64,000 nucleotides of DNA from Ferrimonas sediminum (GCF_900100175.1 NZ_FNEM01000013.1:54630-118629); one strand, 5' to 3'. Counted from the first letter of the stretch, positions 52,819-61,667 are shown. Made by a program: numbers and translations. Notes: generated by a model from the sequence alone, not told the origin.

Positions 52819-54350
52819 CCCGCATCGCCATTCATGCCATCACCCGCAAGGGGGCGGAACAGGCGCGAACCTTGGTACAAGGACTGCCGGGTGCACAGGT
52901 GTTTATCCTTGACCGTCAGGGGGACTGGGGTGGCGCGTCGGCCCTGTCTCTGCCGTTGTCCGAGCATCTGGCGGAACAGTTTCGCCGCTTTGACCAGCAC
53001 CTGTGCCTGTTCAGTGTCGGCATTGCTACCCGACTGCTGGCACCGCTGCTGCAGGACAAACGCCTCGATCCCGGGGTGGTGTGCATCGATGAGCAGGGCG
53101 CCTTTGCGGTGCCGGTACTCAGCGGCCACCGGGGCGGCGCCAATGCCATGGCCACCGCCGTGGCCAGACTGTTGTCGGCGACGGCGGTGCTGACCACCGC
53201 CTCCGATGCCTCCGGTACTCTATCTGTGGATACCCTGGGCGTGCCGTTTGGCTGGCAGCTGGATCCGGTCAGCGAATCCAGCCTGACCGACGTAGCCAGT
53301 GCGGTGGTCAATGGTCGCCCGACCCTGATCTGGCAGCAGGCGGGGCAAAAACAGTGGTGGAGCACAGACCGTGCCATGGCGGAGCACCTGAGCGTCAGTG
53401 AGGCGGCCGGTCTGCCGGAAATGACCGAGTATCAGGCGGCGGTGATCATCAGCCATCAGGCCCGTCTGCCGGCGCTGTCGGTGCCCACCGTCGTGTGGCG
53501 GCCCCGCAGCCTGGTCATTGGCATCGGCTGCGATCGCAATACGCCGCTGTCGGTGCTGCGTCAGGGGCTGGCGGCGTTTTTATGCGAACACAATCTGCAC
53601 CCGGAGTCGGTCGACCGATTGGTGTCCATCGACCTGAAAGCCGATGAACCCGGGTTGTGCCGGCTGGCAGAAGAGCTGCAGCGGCCGTTTGATTGCTTCG
53701 AGGCGGCCACTTTGGATCGGGTCAAGGGGGTTGAAAACCCGTCCGAAACGGTGCGTCGCTGCATCGGCGTGTCGTCTGTCGCCGAGGCGGCGTGTTTGCA
53801 TGCCAGCGGCGCCAACGCCCTGGTGGTGGCCAAACACAAGTCGGCCGGGGAGGGCTTCAACATGACTCTGGCCGCCTGCGAGATCCCCTTCGATGAGCCC
53901 CTGATGAGCCGCAGCCGCAAGCGCTTTGTCGGTCAGGCGCCGATACCGGTCACAGCCGGTGGCCACCGCGGCCTGAAAACCAGTGGTGAAGCCCGGCCGA
54001 TTTGCCATTACCGTCATCATTTGGTGTTGTGTGAAGGGGGCCGCTGTCAGCGGTCCGGTGCCGAGGGACTGGCCCATCAACTGCGGCAACAGCTGAAACA
54101 ACTGGCACTGCACCGGGGACCGGACCGCATCAAGGTGACCCGTAGCCACTGCGCCGGCGCGTGCCGGCAGCGGGCCACGGCGGTGATCTATGCCCGGGAG
54201 CCGGACGCGAATCACGGCCTGTGGCTGCAGAGCCTGGAGACGCTGACGCTGTCGCAGTGGCAGGCGCTGTTTGCGGCACTGGCCGCCGGTCAGTCCTTGG
54301 CCGAGGTGCTGCCTACGCAGTGTCTGGCGGAGCAGGAGTTGGCGCCATGA
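52815..54350 (+). CDS. cbiG: CbiG hydrolase fused to a thioredoxin-like [2Fe-2S] ferredoxin domain
   Basis: 511 aa against about 350 for usual CbiG. Residues 1-355 are CbiG: N-terminal LFSVGIATRLLAPLLQDK, GAFAVPVLSGHRGGAN, then the C-terminal domain VIGIGCDRNTP and VVAKHKSAGEGFNMTLA; it opens the delta-lactone of cobalt-precorrin-5A and releases acetaldehyde. Residues about 395-511 carry Cys406-x4-Cys411 and Cys446-x3-Cys450, the spacing of thioredoxin-like [2Fe-2S] ferredoxins. The fusion adds an electron carrier that CbiG chemistry does not need. Overlaps the next gene by 4 nt. Confidence 0.9.
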   Translation: MTRIAIHAITRKGAEQARTLVQGLPGAQVFILDRQGDWGGASALSLPLSEHLAEQFRRFDQHLCLFSVGIATRLLAPLLQDKRLDPGVVCIDEQGAFAVPVLSGHRGGANAMATAVARLLSATAVLTTASDASGTLSVDTLGVPFGWQLDPVSESSLTDVASAVVNGRPTLIWQQAGQKQWWSTDRAMAEHLSVSEAAGLPEMTEYQAAVIISHQARLPALSVPTVVWRPRSLVIGIGCDRNTPLSVLRQGLAAFLCEHNLHPESVDRLVSIDLKADEPGLCRLAEELQRPFDCFEAATLDRVKGVENPSETVRRCIGVSSVAEAACLHASGANALVVAKHKSAGEGFNMTLAACEIPFDEPLMSRSRKRFVGQAPIPVTAGGHRGLKTSGEARPICHYRHHLVLCEGGRCQRSGAEGLAHQLRQQLKQLALHRGPDRIKVTRSHCAGACRQRATAVIYAREPDANHGLWLQSLETLTLSQWQALFAALAAGQSLAEVLPTQCLAEQELAP

Positions 54351-54808
54351 TGCCATTGACGTTCACCGACGCGATGTCGGTATTGATTATCGGCGGTGGC
54401 CGGGCGGCGGCGATCAAGGCCACCAGTGTGCTGCGTTATCAGCAGCGGGTGACTCTGATCTCGCCCCAGTTTAATGAGCGCTGCCTCGGCTTGCCCTGCG
54501 AGCGCATCGACGGTGACGTGTACCAGATGCGGCCGGAGGATTTCGCTGCCTACCAGCTGATCTACCTGGCGATGCCGTGGCCGGCAACCTCGGAGCGGCG
54601 ACGGCACATCGAGCGCTTGGCCAAGACGCTGAAAGCCGACGGCAAGTTGTTGTGCGTCAGCTGCAAGCCGCAGTTGGGTAACGTCACCAACCCCTGCTCT
54701 CGACGGGTAGGAGAGCACCTGCTGGCACTCAGTTGTGAGTACAGCGATCCGCTGCGAACCCGCAGCCTGACCGAGAAATTAACCGAATCCCTGCAGCGGC
54801 TGGCTTAG
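54347..54808 (+). CDS. Short precorrin-2 dehydrogenase (CysG-N/Met8p-like)
   Basis: 153 aa from ATG 54347 (frame open upstream inside cbiG). VLIIGGGRAAAIKATSVLRYQ is the NAD site, and YQLIYLAMPWP and NVTNPCSRRV follow. It corresponds to the N-terminal Rossmann part of siroheme-synthase-type precorrin-2 dehydrogenase, truncated of the dimerisation/ferrochelatase part. It would oxidise precorrin-2 to sirohydrochlorin, the substrate of CbiK. 40 bp separates it from cbiH. Confidence 0.75.
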   Translation: MMPLTFTDAMSVLIIGGGRAAAIKATSVLRYQQRVTLISPQFNERCLGLPCERIDGDVYQMRPEDFAAYQLIYLAMPWPATSERRRHIERLAKTLKADGKLLCVSCKPQLGNVTNPCSRRVGEHLLALSCEYSDPLRTRSLTEKLTESLQRLA

Positions 54809-54848
54809 CCCCTGCGTTAGATCACGACGACCCTGAGGAGAGACCACC

Positions 54849-55679
54849 ATGAGTGGCCACCTGAGTATTGTGGGCATAGGCCCGGGCTCTTTGGAGCTGA
54901 TGACACCCATGGCGCGAATCGCCATCGAAAATGCAGAACTGGTAGTGGGGTATAAGCCCTACCTGGAGATGATCGCCCCACTGTTGGGGGGCAAGGAGCA
55001 AAGTGCCAGTGGCATGACCCGGGAAGTGGATCGGGCCGATCTGGCGGTGACCCAGGCCCTGGCCGGGCGCCGGGTCGCCATTATCTCCAGTGGCGATGCC
55101 GGCATGTATGCCATGGGTCCGCTGGTGTACGAATTGCTGGCGCAAAAAGGCTGGCAGCAACACACCGGCGTGCCGGTGCAGATGGTGCCGGGCATCACCG
55201 CCGCCAACGCCTGCGCGTCGCTGGTCGGGGTGCCACTGGGCCACGACAGCTGCACCATTTCATTGTCGGATCTGTTGACGCCCTGGAGCCTGATTAAGAC
55301 CCGTATTGCGGCGGCAGCCGAAGCGGATTTTGCCATTACCTTCTACAACCCGAGATCCCGCCGCCGTACCCACCAGATTTTGGAAGCGCAGCAATTGCTG
55401 CTGGCGCACCGGCGCCCGGATACCCCGGTGGCGGTGGTGGATAACGCCTATCGTGCGGAGCAATCAATACAACTGTCGACTCTGGACAGCTTTACTTCGT
55501 TGGAGTTTGGCATGACTGCGGCGGTGGTGGTGGGCAACAGCCAGAGTTATCGCTTTGAGCAGCAGATCATCACCCCCAGGGGCTACAGCAAGAAATACGA
55601 CCTCGAAAATGGCGAGGTGAAAGCGGGCCAGAAACGGGGCCGCGCCTTTATTGAATCTCAACAGGAGACTGCAGAATGA
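54849..55679 (+). CDS. cbiH: Cobalt-precorrin-3 C17-methyltransferase
   Basis: 276 aa tetrapyrrole methylase. IVGIGPGSLELMTPMA, ISSGDAGMYAMG, VPGITAANACASLVGVPLGH and ITFYNPRSRRR are CbiH/CobJ signatures. It methylates C17 and drives ring contraction. Good RBS (GAGGAGAG). Overlaps cbiF by 4 nt. Confidence 0.94.
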   Translation: MSGHLSIVGIGPGSLELMTPMARIAIENAELVVGYKPYLEMIAPLLGGKEQSASGMTREVDRADLAVTQALAGRRVAIISSGDAGMYAMGPLVYELLAQKGWQQHTGVPVQMVPGITAANACASLVGVPLGHDSCTISLSDLLTPWSLIKTRIAAAAEADFAITFYNPRSRRRTHQILEAQQLLLAHRRPDTPVAVVDNAYRAEQSIQLSTLDSFTSLEFGMTAAVVVGNSQSYRFEQQIITPRGYSKKYDLENGEVKAGQKRGRAFIESQQETAE

Positions 55680-56452
55680 CCGTCTATTTTATTGGTGCTG
55701 GCCCAGGCGACCCGGACCTGATTACCGTTAAGGGTGCTCGCTTGGTGGAGTCGTGCCCGGTGGTGTTGTACACCGGCTCACTGGTGCCCAAAGAGGTGGT
55801 GGCCCGTGCTCGCGAAGACGCCCTGGTGCTGAGCTCTGAAGATATGGATCTGGATGAGATCATTGAGGTGTGCGAACAGGCTCATAAAGAGGGCAAGGAC
55901 GTGGCGCGGGTACAGACCGGCGATCTGTCAATCTACAGCTCATTGGCGGAAACCACCCGTCGTCTCGATCCGCTGGGCATTGACTGGAAAGTGGTGCCCG
56001 GAGTCAGCTCCTTCCAGGCGTCGGCTGCGGCGTTGGGGCAGGAGCTGACCCTGCCTGAAACCTGCCAGACCATCATTCTCAGCCGCGCGTCCGGTCGGAC
56101 GCCGGTACCGGAGAAAGAGAACCTTAAGTCACTGGCCGAGCATGAAGCCACATTGTGCCTATTTTTGTCAGCCAGCTTGATCCGCAAAGTGGCCCGGGAA
56201 CTGAAAGAGGTGTATCCGGGTCATTGGCCGGTGGCGGTGGTGGAGAAGGCATCGCATCCGCAGCAGCGGATTCTTCGAGGCACACTGGATACCATCGTTG
56301 ATCAGGTTGAGGGAGCCGGGATACGGGCAACGGCGATGATCATCGTCTCCAAAGTGCTGGATCATAATGAGTTTCGTGATTCACGCCTGTACGCGGCCGA
56401 GTTTTCTCATGGATTTCGAAAGGCCAGGCAGGGTGAGGAGATCGACTCATGA
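55676..56452 (+). CDS. cbiF: Cobalt-precorrin-4 C11-methyltransferase
   Basis: 258 aa. FIGAGPGDPDLITVKGARL, VQTGDLSIYSSLAE and SRASGRTPVP define CbiF/CobM. It methylates C11. Overlaps the cobA gene by 4 nt. Confidence 0.95.
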   Translation: MTVYFIGAGPGDPDLITVKGARLVESCPVVLYTGSLVPKEVVARAREDALVLSSEDMDLDEIIEVCEQAHKEGKDVARVQTGDLSIYSSLAETTRRLDPLGIDWKVVPGVSSFQASAAALGQELTLPETCQTIILSRASGRTPVPEKENLKSLAEHEATLCLFLSASLIRKVARELKEVYPGHWPVAVVEKASHPQQRILRGTLDTIVDQVEGAGIRATAMIIVSKVLDHNEFRDSRLYAAEFSHGFRKARQGEEIDS

Positions 56453-57807
56453 CCAGGCCTGGCAAGGTATACCTGGTTGGCGCCGGACCCGGCGATCCGG
56501 GGCTGCTGACGCAGCGGGCTGTGCAGTTGATGCACGAGTGCGACGTGGTGTGTTACGACCTGCTTATCGACCAGGCGGTGTTGGCGATGGTGCCGGCGTC
56601 GACGCGGATGATGGCGGTGGGGTATCGCGGCTATTGCGGTACCAGCATCGAATACGGCATGCACCCGGATGTGGTCGAGCAGGCCCTGGCGGGGCACACC
56701 GTGTTGCGCCTTAAGGCCGGCGATCCGCTGATTTTCGGTCGAGCCACCGAGGAGTGCCGTTGTCTGACCCATCATGGCATTGATTACGAGGTGGTGCCGG
56801 GGATCAGCTCGGCGCTTGGGGCGGCGGCGTACGCCGGCTTCCCCCTGACCAGTAATGGGCTGGCGTCGGACGTGACCTTTGCCAGCGGCCACCGGGCGTC
56901 ATCCACGCTGAGCAGTTGGGCCGCCATGGGCCAGAGTTCCGGCACCCTGGTGCTGTACATGGGGGCCAAAAAGCTGGCGCTGCATGCTCAGCGGCTGATT
57001 CAGGAGGGTAAGGCGCCCGCCACGCCGGTGGCGGTGGTGGCGGCGGCGACCTGCGCCTCACAGCGGGTGTTGTCGACCACCCTGGAGCGGGTGGGGGGGC
57101 AGATCGAGTCGTTTGATAATGGCGACCCCATGCTGGTGATCATGGGGGAGGTGGTGTCCCTCGCCGACGAGCTGGACTGGCGCAAGCGGTTGCCCCTGAG
57201 CAATGTACAGGTGTTGGCCTGTACGTTGGATCAGACTTTGACGACGCAATGCAAAAATCTGGGGGCCACGGTGGTGGAAGCGCCGAGAGTGGATATCAGC
57301 TACGGCTTCAGTGATGCCGACTGGCAGCGGTTGCAGCAGGCAGAGTCACTGTGGTTAGACTCGTCCGAGGCTGCCCTGAGCCTGATTGAGGAAACTCGCC
57401 GGCGTCAGTTGGACTGCCGGCAATGGCCTTGGCTCTTGAGAGGGAGTGAGTCAGCCTGTGAGCTATTGAAGGAGTACAACCTGATTGCCCAGTGTTGCGC
57501 TAGTGCCGACAGCGGCGAGGTCGTGATCAGTGCGTTAACCGTGCCCGGGGCCTTGTGTGGACGCAGGGTCGAGGTATTGGAGCCGGCATTCCCACTCTCT
57601 CCGGCGGCATTGGCACTGGTGGATGAGCTGGTTGTTGCCCGCTACCTGCATGAGCGCGGACTGCTGGCACCCGGGGCTCTGGTATTGAGTCAGTGCGAGC
57701 ATGTTTGTCGCTTCCTGACCTCGGTAGGGCACCAATGTGAACGGGTTAACGGACAGCAAGGGCTGCCATTGCCTCTGATGGTCGAGGGGAAGCGTAACGC
57801 GGCTTAA
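56449..57807 (+). CDS. cobA: Uroporphyrinogen-III C-methyltransferase with degenerate HemD-like C-terminus
   Basis: 452 aa against about 250-280 for CobA. Residues 1 to about 250 are the SUMT methylase (LVGAGPGDPGLLTQRAVQLM, LRLKAGDPLIFGRATEE, VPGISSALGAAAYAG), making precorrin-2. Residues 255-452 resemble uroporphyrinogen-III synthase in layout (LPLSNVQVLACTLDQTL..., CEHVCRFLTSVG) but its core motifs are weak, so activity is doubtful. The end of the corrin operon; a terminator follows. Confidence 0.88.
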   Translation: MTRPGKVYLVGAGPGDPGLLTQRAVQLMHECDVVCYDLLIDQAVLAMVPASTRMMAVGYRGYCGTSIEYGMHPDVVEQALAGHTVLRLKAGDPLIFGRATEECRCLTHHGIDYEVVPGISSALGAAAYAGFPLTSNGLASDVTFASGHRASSTLSSWAAMGQSSGTLVLYMGAKKLALHAQRLIQEGKAPATPVAVVAAATCASQRVLSTTLERVGGQIESFDNGDPMLVIMGEVVSLADELDWRKRLPLSNVQVLACTLDQTLTTQCKNLGATVVEAPRVDISYGFSDADWQRLQQAESLWLDSSEAALSLIEETRRRQLDCRQWPWLLRGSESACELLKEYNLIAQCCASADSGEVVISALTVPGALCGRRVEVLEPAFPLSPAALALVDELVVARYLHERGLLAPGALVLSQCEHVCRFLTSVGHQCERVNGQQGLPLPLMVEGKRNAA

Positions 57808-57826
57808 ATCAGAGGGGAAATAGAGG

Positions 57827-57856
57827 AAAGAGGGGGCATTCAGCCCCCTTTTGTTT
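57827..57856 (+). terminator. Intrinsic terminator of the corrin operon
   Basis: AGGGGGC, 5-nt loop, GCCCCCT and then TTTGTTT. Twenty bp after the cobA stop. Confidence 0.8.
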
Positions 57857-57865
57857 GCCCACAAT

Positions 57866-58306
57866 TCAGGGCTTCAGATAGGCGTAGCCCTCTTCTGCCT
57901 GCAGACGAATAATCTCGTAGGTGCCGGATGGCACAAACTCAACACCGGGTAAAACCTTGTCCTTGTCGAGATCCCGGAACCGAAGCGTCGCCGCACAGAA
58001 ACGGAATTGAACCCCGAGATCCATCAACTTCTTGATATCGGGGGCGTAGAGTTCTGACTTTTTATCCATAGCCCCTTTTAGGAGAAAATCGACGCCCCCG
58101 GCGTAGGCGGCGATGGTGATCTTCATGTTGGGGTTGATGCTCAGGTGATCTTCTGCCAGATAGAGCGCAAATCGGCCGGTACTGGCATCATCAATATGAA
58201 AGACCACCTTGGTCAGGTCGGTGCTGGTCTCGGTGGCCATGGCGGGATGCATCAGCAGTAGGGGACAGATCCCCAGGGCAACCGGCAGTAAGCGGTGCAG
58301 TGTCAT
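57866..58306 (-). CDS. DsrE-like periplasmic protein
   Basis: 146 aa from ATG 58306, beginning with a signal peptide (LLPVALGICPLLLMHPAMA). KVVFHIDDASTGRFALYLAE, VDFLLKGA and LMDLGVQFRFCAATLRF match the small DsrE/DsrF-type fold in which a Cys can carry sulfur; Cys here is in RFCAATL. Family members have sulfur-relay roles in the cytoplasm, and the secreted version has no assigned function. The longer upstream frame lacks support. Confidence 0.72.
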   Translation of the reverse strand: MTLHRLLPVALGICPLLLMHPAMATETSTDLTKVVFHIDDASTGRFALYLAEDHLSINPNMKITIAAYAGGVDFLLKGAMDKKSELYAPDIKKLMDLGVQFRFCAATLRFRDLDKDKVLPGVEFVPSGTYEIIRLQAEEGYAYLKP

Positions 58307-58431
58307 GATTATACCTCCACATCGAAGCGGTGAGTGGACAGGCATAGGTAACTCTAGTTGGCTTCGATGAGGCGGGCAACCTTCGGGAGAGCTGGTTGGA
58401 TTGTTACCATAATGGCTTGAATGAGGCGCAG

Positions 58432-58995
58432 TTAGGCGCACTCGACCAACAGGTCGTCCAGACACCAGATTTCGGCGTTGTCCGGAATAGGGTGATGGGC
58501 CGAGTGCAGAGGGTAACTGAGCAAGCCATTTTGGACGATGCGCTGCCACTCTCCGTGGCCGATGAGCAGTACATTGCTGTCTGGGTGCTGATTCAGCAGT
58601 TGGAACAGTGCGTTATGAGCCCGTTGCCAGACGCTGCTGGCACTCTCGGCCCCGGGAATGGCCAACGCATCCTGCAGATGGCGACTGTCGTAGTGTTGCC
58701 ACCATTGTGGCGACTGGTCTCGACTGAGCCCCTGGAGTGCACCAAAGTCCCGCTCCCGCAATTGACTGCTGATCTGAATCGGCAGGTTTAGCGCTTGACT
58801 GGCGATAACGGCCGTTTCCCGGGCGCGATTCAAGTCGCTGCACAGAATAAAATCCAGTGACAGTGCCCGGGCTTGTTGACCGAGGACTCGAGCCTGCTGT
58901 CGGCCCAGTTCGGTCAGTTCACTGTCCAGATGTCCCTGCAGGATTCCCAGCTGGTTCCAGCGAGTTTGGCCGTGGCGGCAAAGGTAGATGGGCAT
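58432..58995 (-). CDS. Histidine phosphatase family protein (second)
   Basis: 187 aa from ATG 58995. LCRHGQTRWN (catalytic RHG), CSDLNRARETA, RERDFGALQG and LIGHGEWQRI are all present. Related to CobC/phosphoglycerate mutase-like phosphatases. It is outside the cob operon and oppositely oriented to it, so a role in cobalamin is possible but unsupported. Confidence 0.83.
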   Translation of the reverse strand: MPIYLCRHGQTRWNQLGILQGHLDSELTELGRQQARVLGQQARALSLDFILCSDLNRARETAVIASQALNLPIQISSQLRERDFGALQGLSRDQSPQWWQHYDSRHLQDALAIPGAESASSVWQRAHNALFQLLNQHPDSNVLLIGHGEWQRIVQNGLLSYPLHSAHHPIPDNAEIWCLDDLLVECA

Positions 58996-59239
58996 AGATA
59001 AAACCACTCTGTATTCATCGACATAGTAAACCGATCTTGCAATCGGAAAACAATGTGAGAACCAACAGGGTATCGCCATTTTTCGAAATCGGTCCAAGTC
59101 AGTGATTGCCCTGGCTGAATACGCTTTGAATTGCAGTTACTGCAACGATGAATTGCGCGTGACGACATTCACATAGGTTGGGTTTTCGTGAGTTTGGCCC
59201 TGTTGTTGTGCTCTAGTTAACGATTTCGACTGCAAAATG

Positions 59240-59257
59240 AACATTCGAGCGAATGTT
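59240..59257. promoter_or_regulatory. Perfect 18-bp palindrome
   Basis: AACATTCG-AG-CGAATGTT. Looks like an operator for a homodimeric regulator (TetR/LysR-like symmetry). No cognate regulator gene is in the window. Confidence 0.4.
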
Positions 59258-59365
59258 TGGTGAATTCTGTGACAAATGCCAGTTCCATTCGTATTGGTAA
59301 TAGGTATTATCGGATTCGAACTTAATTACATTTCTACGGTGTTAGGTTCATTATCATTTCCCTGC

Positions 59366-59400
59366 AAAAGGCGGCGTCTCATCAGCGCTGCCTTTTTTTA
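59366..59400 (+). terminator. Orphan intrinsic terminator
   Basis: AAAAGGCGGCG, loop TCTCATCAG, CGCTGCCTTTTTTT. A 10-bp stem with one G-T wobble plus seven T on the plus strand, but the nearest plus-strand gene upstream ends 1.5 kb away beyond its own terminator. Suggests an unannotated transcript. Confidence 0.6.
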
Positions 59401-60168
59401 TCTGTATCTCGCACCCCGCAACCCCTTTAAAAATGCAGTTTTCGCGCATCTTTTCATATTTTGCATTATTAATCTTGCTTGAATTGCAACACTGGATGTC
59501 TTAATCGGCACTCGTTCAGGAATTAGCGTTCGGTAAATTAGTTACACTCGAAGGTGTTTGTATTTGATGGCTTTTTAGCCAGCGGAGGTGGCGGGCGAAA
59601 ATGCTGCAATTGAAAACAAATTGTAAACTGGAGCATTTGTGAGTCGACCGTTAAGGCTGAAAATGACTGGCATCATTGTCATCGCTTATACGTCGTGGCT
59701 ATTGGTTGTGAACGTCGATTTTTAGAGCAACTGATTTGGGGGTAATGGTGACTGCTTTACCGAGTGGTGTTAATTTTAATCATTATAAACAATAACTAAG
59801 CTCTGGCGCTTGTGGCTGCCATGATGGTTGGTCATCCCGTTGTCTGGCGGATCGGGCAAGGGAAGTACAGACGCTGTGGGAAGACGTATTTACGCCGAAT
59901 GAGAACAGTAAACATTCGTTAACGTATTGATTTGCGCCATTTGTGTTCATGGTTGCGCTACTGCCGTTTAGTAGAAAATGCTAATAATGTGCGGTTCGTA
60001 TGGATTTTCAGGTTTACTGCAATAAACCAACAATTTGTTCGGGTGGGCTGCCCCGTGGGGCTTGCTATAGGCAGGGGCCATTTTCTGTGAATTTTCGACT
60101 TTTCGTTCGGTTGCTGCGTACAAGAGAGCAGGGCCGGGGTGTGGTCGCGGCGGGATCAGGAGACAGCC

Positions 60169-60756
60169 ATGGTGAAATACAGTCAGAACAAGGCGGCCAG
60201 GTCGGTGCCGCTGTGGAATGAGCGTCAGCCGTGGCGCAGCCTCAATGATGCCGTGATGGGGGGGCAGTCCGACAGTACCCTGAAGTGCGTCGGCGGCCAG
60301 CTCTGGTTTAAGGGCTGCATCTCCGTTGCCGGCGGCGGTGGGTTTGCCTCGGTGAGGCGTGCAATGCGGCTGCCGGCTCAGGCGAAACAGCTGTGTCTGC
60401 GGGTGTTCGGTGACGGTCGAAGTTACCAGCTGAGGTTGAAAATGGATCGTCAGCGCGATGGCGTGATCTACATAGCCCAATGGACTCCCCCCGCCGGGTA
60501 CTGGAGCCAGGTGCAGTTTGTGGAAGCGTCGTTTGAGCCCAGGTTCCGTGGAAGGCGATTGAGCGGACAGGCACCGCTGCAATTTGAGCAGGTACAGCAG
60601 CTGGGGTTGCTGACCGGTGAGCGACAGCCAGGTTGCTTTTGTTTGCGTTTGGATTCGATATTGTCGGTGCACTCAAACGTCTTCTCCGGTAGCGATGTTC
60701 TTGATCCCGATCCCGAGGTTTTATTCAATCAAAGTAACATCAAGCTGTTGAATTAA
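60169..60756 (+). CDS. CIA30-family protein
   Basis: 195 aa from ATG 60169 with RBS AGGAGA. WRSLNDAVMGGQSDS, GGGGFASVRRAM and RLKMDRQRDGVIYIAQW fit the CIA30 carbohydrate-binding-like beta-sandwich named for a complex I assembly factor. Bacterial members have no settled role. No signal peptide. Confidence 0.8.
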   Translation: MVKYSQNKAARSVPLWNERQPWRSLNDAVMGGQSDSTLKCVGGQLWFKGCISVAGGGGFASVRRAMRLPAQAKQLCLRVFGDGRSYQLRLKMDRQRDGVIYIAQWTPPAGYWSQVQFVEASFEPRFRGRRLSGQAPLQFEQVQQLGLLTGERQPGCFCLRLDSILSVHSNVFSGSDVLDPDPEVLFNQSNIKLLN

Positions 60757-60823
60757 GAGTCTGGTTTATAGAGATAAAAACGGGTAGTTTGGCATATATA
60801 TGAAGATGATTTAGGAGTGCGTA

Positions 60824-61174
60824 ATGGCACTTTTGATGCTGAGAGATGAGCAGGTGTTGGCTCAGGTTTCTCCGCTCATGGACAACCTGATGCAGGGGTC
60901 TACCGACATCGATCACGCCCGTCATACTCAGGATTTTACCGACCGCCTGAAGGCCATCGTGACCCAAGAGCGTCTGGTGGCGATGTGTACCGATTACCAA
61001 CGCCGCTGGGGGAAGTTTGGCAGGCGTGAATTTGTCGCCTTGTTTCGGCGTCGAGACTCCGTGGCCGTAGTGTGGCGGCAGTGGTGCAGCCCCAGTGACG
61101 ACGAGTTGGTGGCAGAAGCGGTGTTTGTTGAACAGCAGGGGCGAGTGTTGGTGGACCACGCTATGGTGTATTGA
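60824..61174 (+). CDS. Small uncharacterised protein, SnoaL/NTF2-like in size
   Basis: 116 aa, RBS TTAGGAG. Helical start, then a mixed region (REFVALFRRRDSVAVVWRQW, ELVAEAVFVEQQGRVLVDH) that could be a cone-like NTF2 fold. No family recognised with certainty. Its stop codon TGA overlaps the next ATG (TGATG), so the two are coupled. Confidence 0.5.
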   Translation: MALLMLRDEQVLAQVSPLMDNLMQGSTDIDHARHTQDFTDRLKAIVTQERLVAMCTDYQRRWGKFGRREFVALFRRRDSVAVVWRQWCSPSDDELVAEAVFVEQQGRVLVDHAMVY

Positions 61175-61590
61175 TGAATTCGGCATATGTTTGGGGCGCG
61201 TATGCCCTGCTGTTACCAGTGTATGCCTTGGCCCATACCCTGCACCGGCTGGATTTTGACGGTGGTGGGTTTGGCGCTAATCTTGGGCCGTTGGTGTTTT
61301 CTCTGCTGATTGTGGTGGCTCAGGTGGCAAGCCATTATCGCCGACCGATTGGCTGGCGCTGGCTGTGGCAGGCGGTGATGGTGCTGTTCGTGTTGTATGA
61401 GTTGTTTCTGTGCTTATTGGCGGCGTTTTTGTTTCTCTATTCCGATCCACAGGCTCATCTGGCCAGCGTCACAACTCTGGTGTCGGCGCTGGTGCTGCTG
61501 CCGGGGGGCTGGGTCATTACCCGTTATGCTTTGCGTAGCCGACGCATATGGCAAGCGCTGGAGGGGGAGGCCATTTTGTTTGGCAGATAA
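61174..61590 (+). CDS. Small four-helix membrane protein
   Basis: 138 aa from ATG 61174. Four hydrophobic helices (YALLLPVYALAHTL, LGPLVFSLLIVVAQVA, LWQAVMVLFVLYELFL, LVSALVLLPGGWVITRY). Translationally coupled to the preceding gene. The stop codon is the first base of a repeat array. Function unknown. Confidence 0.6.
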   Translation: MNSAYVWGAYALLLPVYALAHTLHRLDFDGGGFGANLGPLVFSLLIVVAQVASHYRRPIGWRWLWQAVMVLFVLYELFLCLLAAFLFLYSDPQAHLASVTTLVSALVLLPGGWVITRYALRSRRIWQALEGEAILFGR

Positions 61591-61667
61591 ATTAAACAGA
61601 CACCCAGGTTTGAATTAAACAAATTAAACAGACACCCAGGTTTGAATTAAACAGACACCCAGGTTTG
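61590..61667. repeat. Three copies of a 23-bp repeat
   Basis: The unit AATTAAACAGACACCCAGG (plus TTTG) occurs exactly at 61590-61612, 61622-61644 and 61645-61667, with a partial unit between the first two. A degenerate trace (TTAATCAGACATCC) follows at 61679. The core resembles the repeat at 63036 and the end of the transposase gene at 63318. Confidence 0.85.

Larger units (their letters stand above)
58996..60168. other. 1.17-kb gene-poor region
   Basis: No frame has coding character. It contains an 18-bp palindrome AACATTCGAGCGAATGTT (59240-59257) and an intrinsic terminator at 59366-59400 with no gene in front. A further AACATTCG half-site occurs near 59909. Composition is AT-richer than flanking genes. 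May encode a small RNA ending at the terminator, or be a decayed region. Confidence 0.55.

Noticed and set aside
59276..59482. 68-codon plus-strand frame in the gene-free region
   Set aside because: No RBS, no coding character, and it overlaps the orphan terminator.
61590..61667. Possible CRISPR or att site from 23-bp repeats
   Set aside because: Only three near-contiguous copies, no spacers and no integrase; better explained by RAYT-type repeats.
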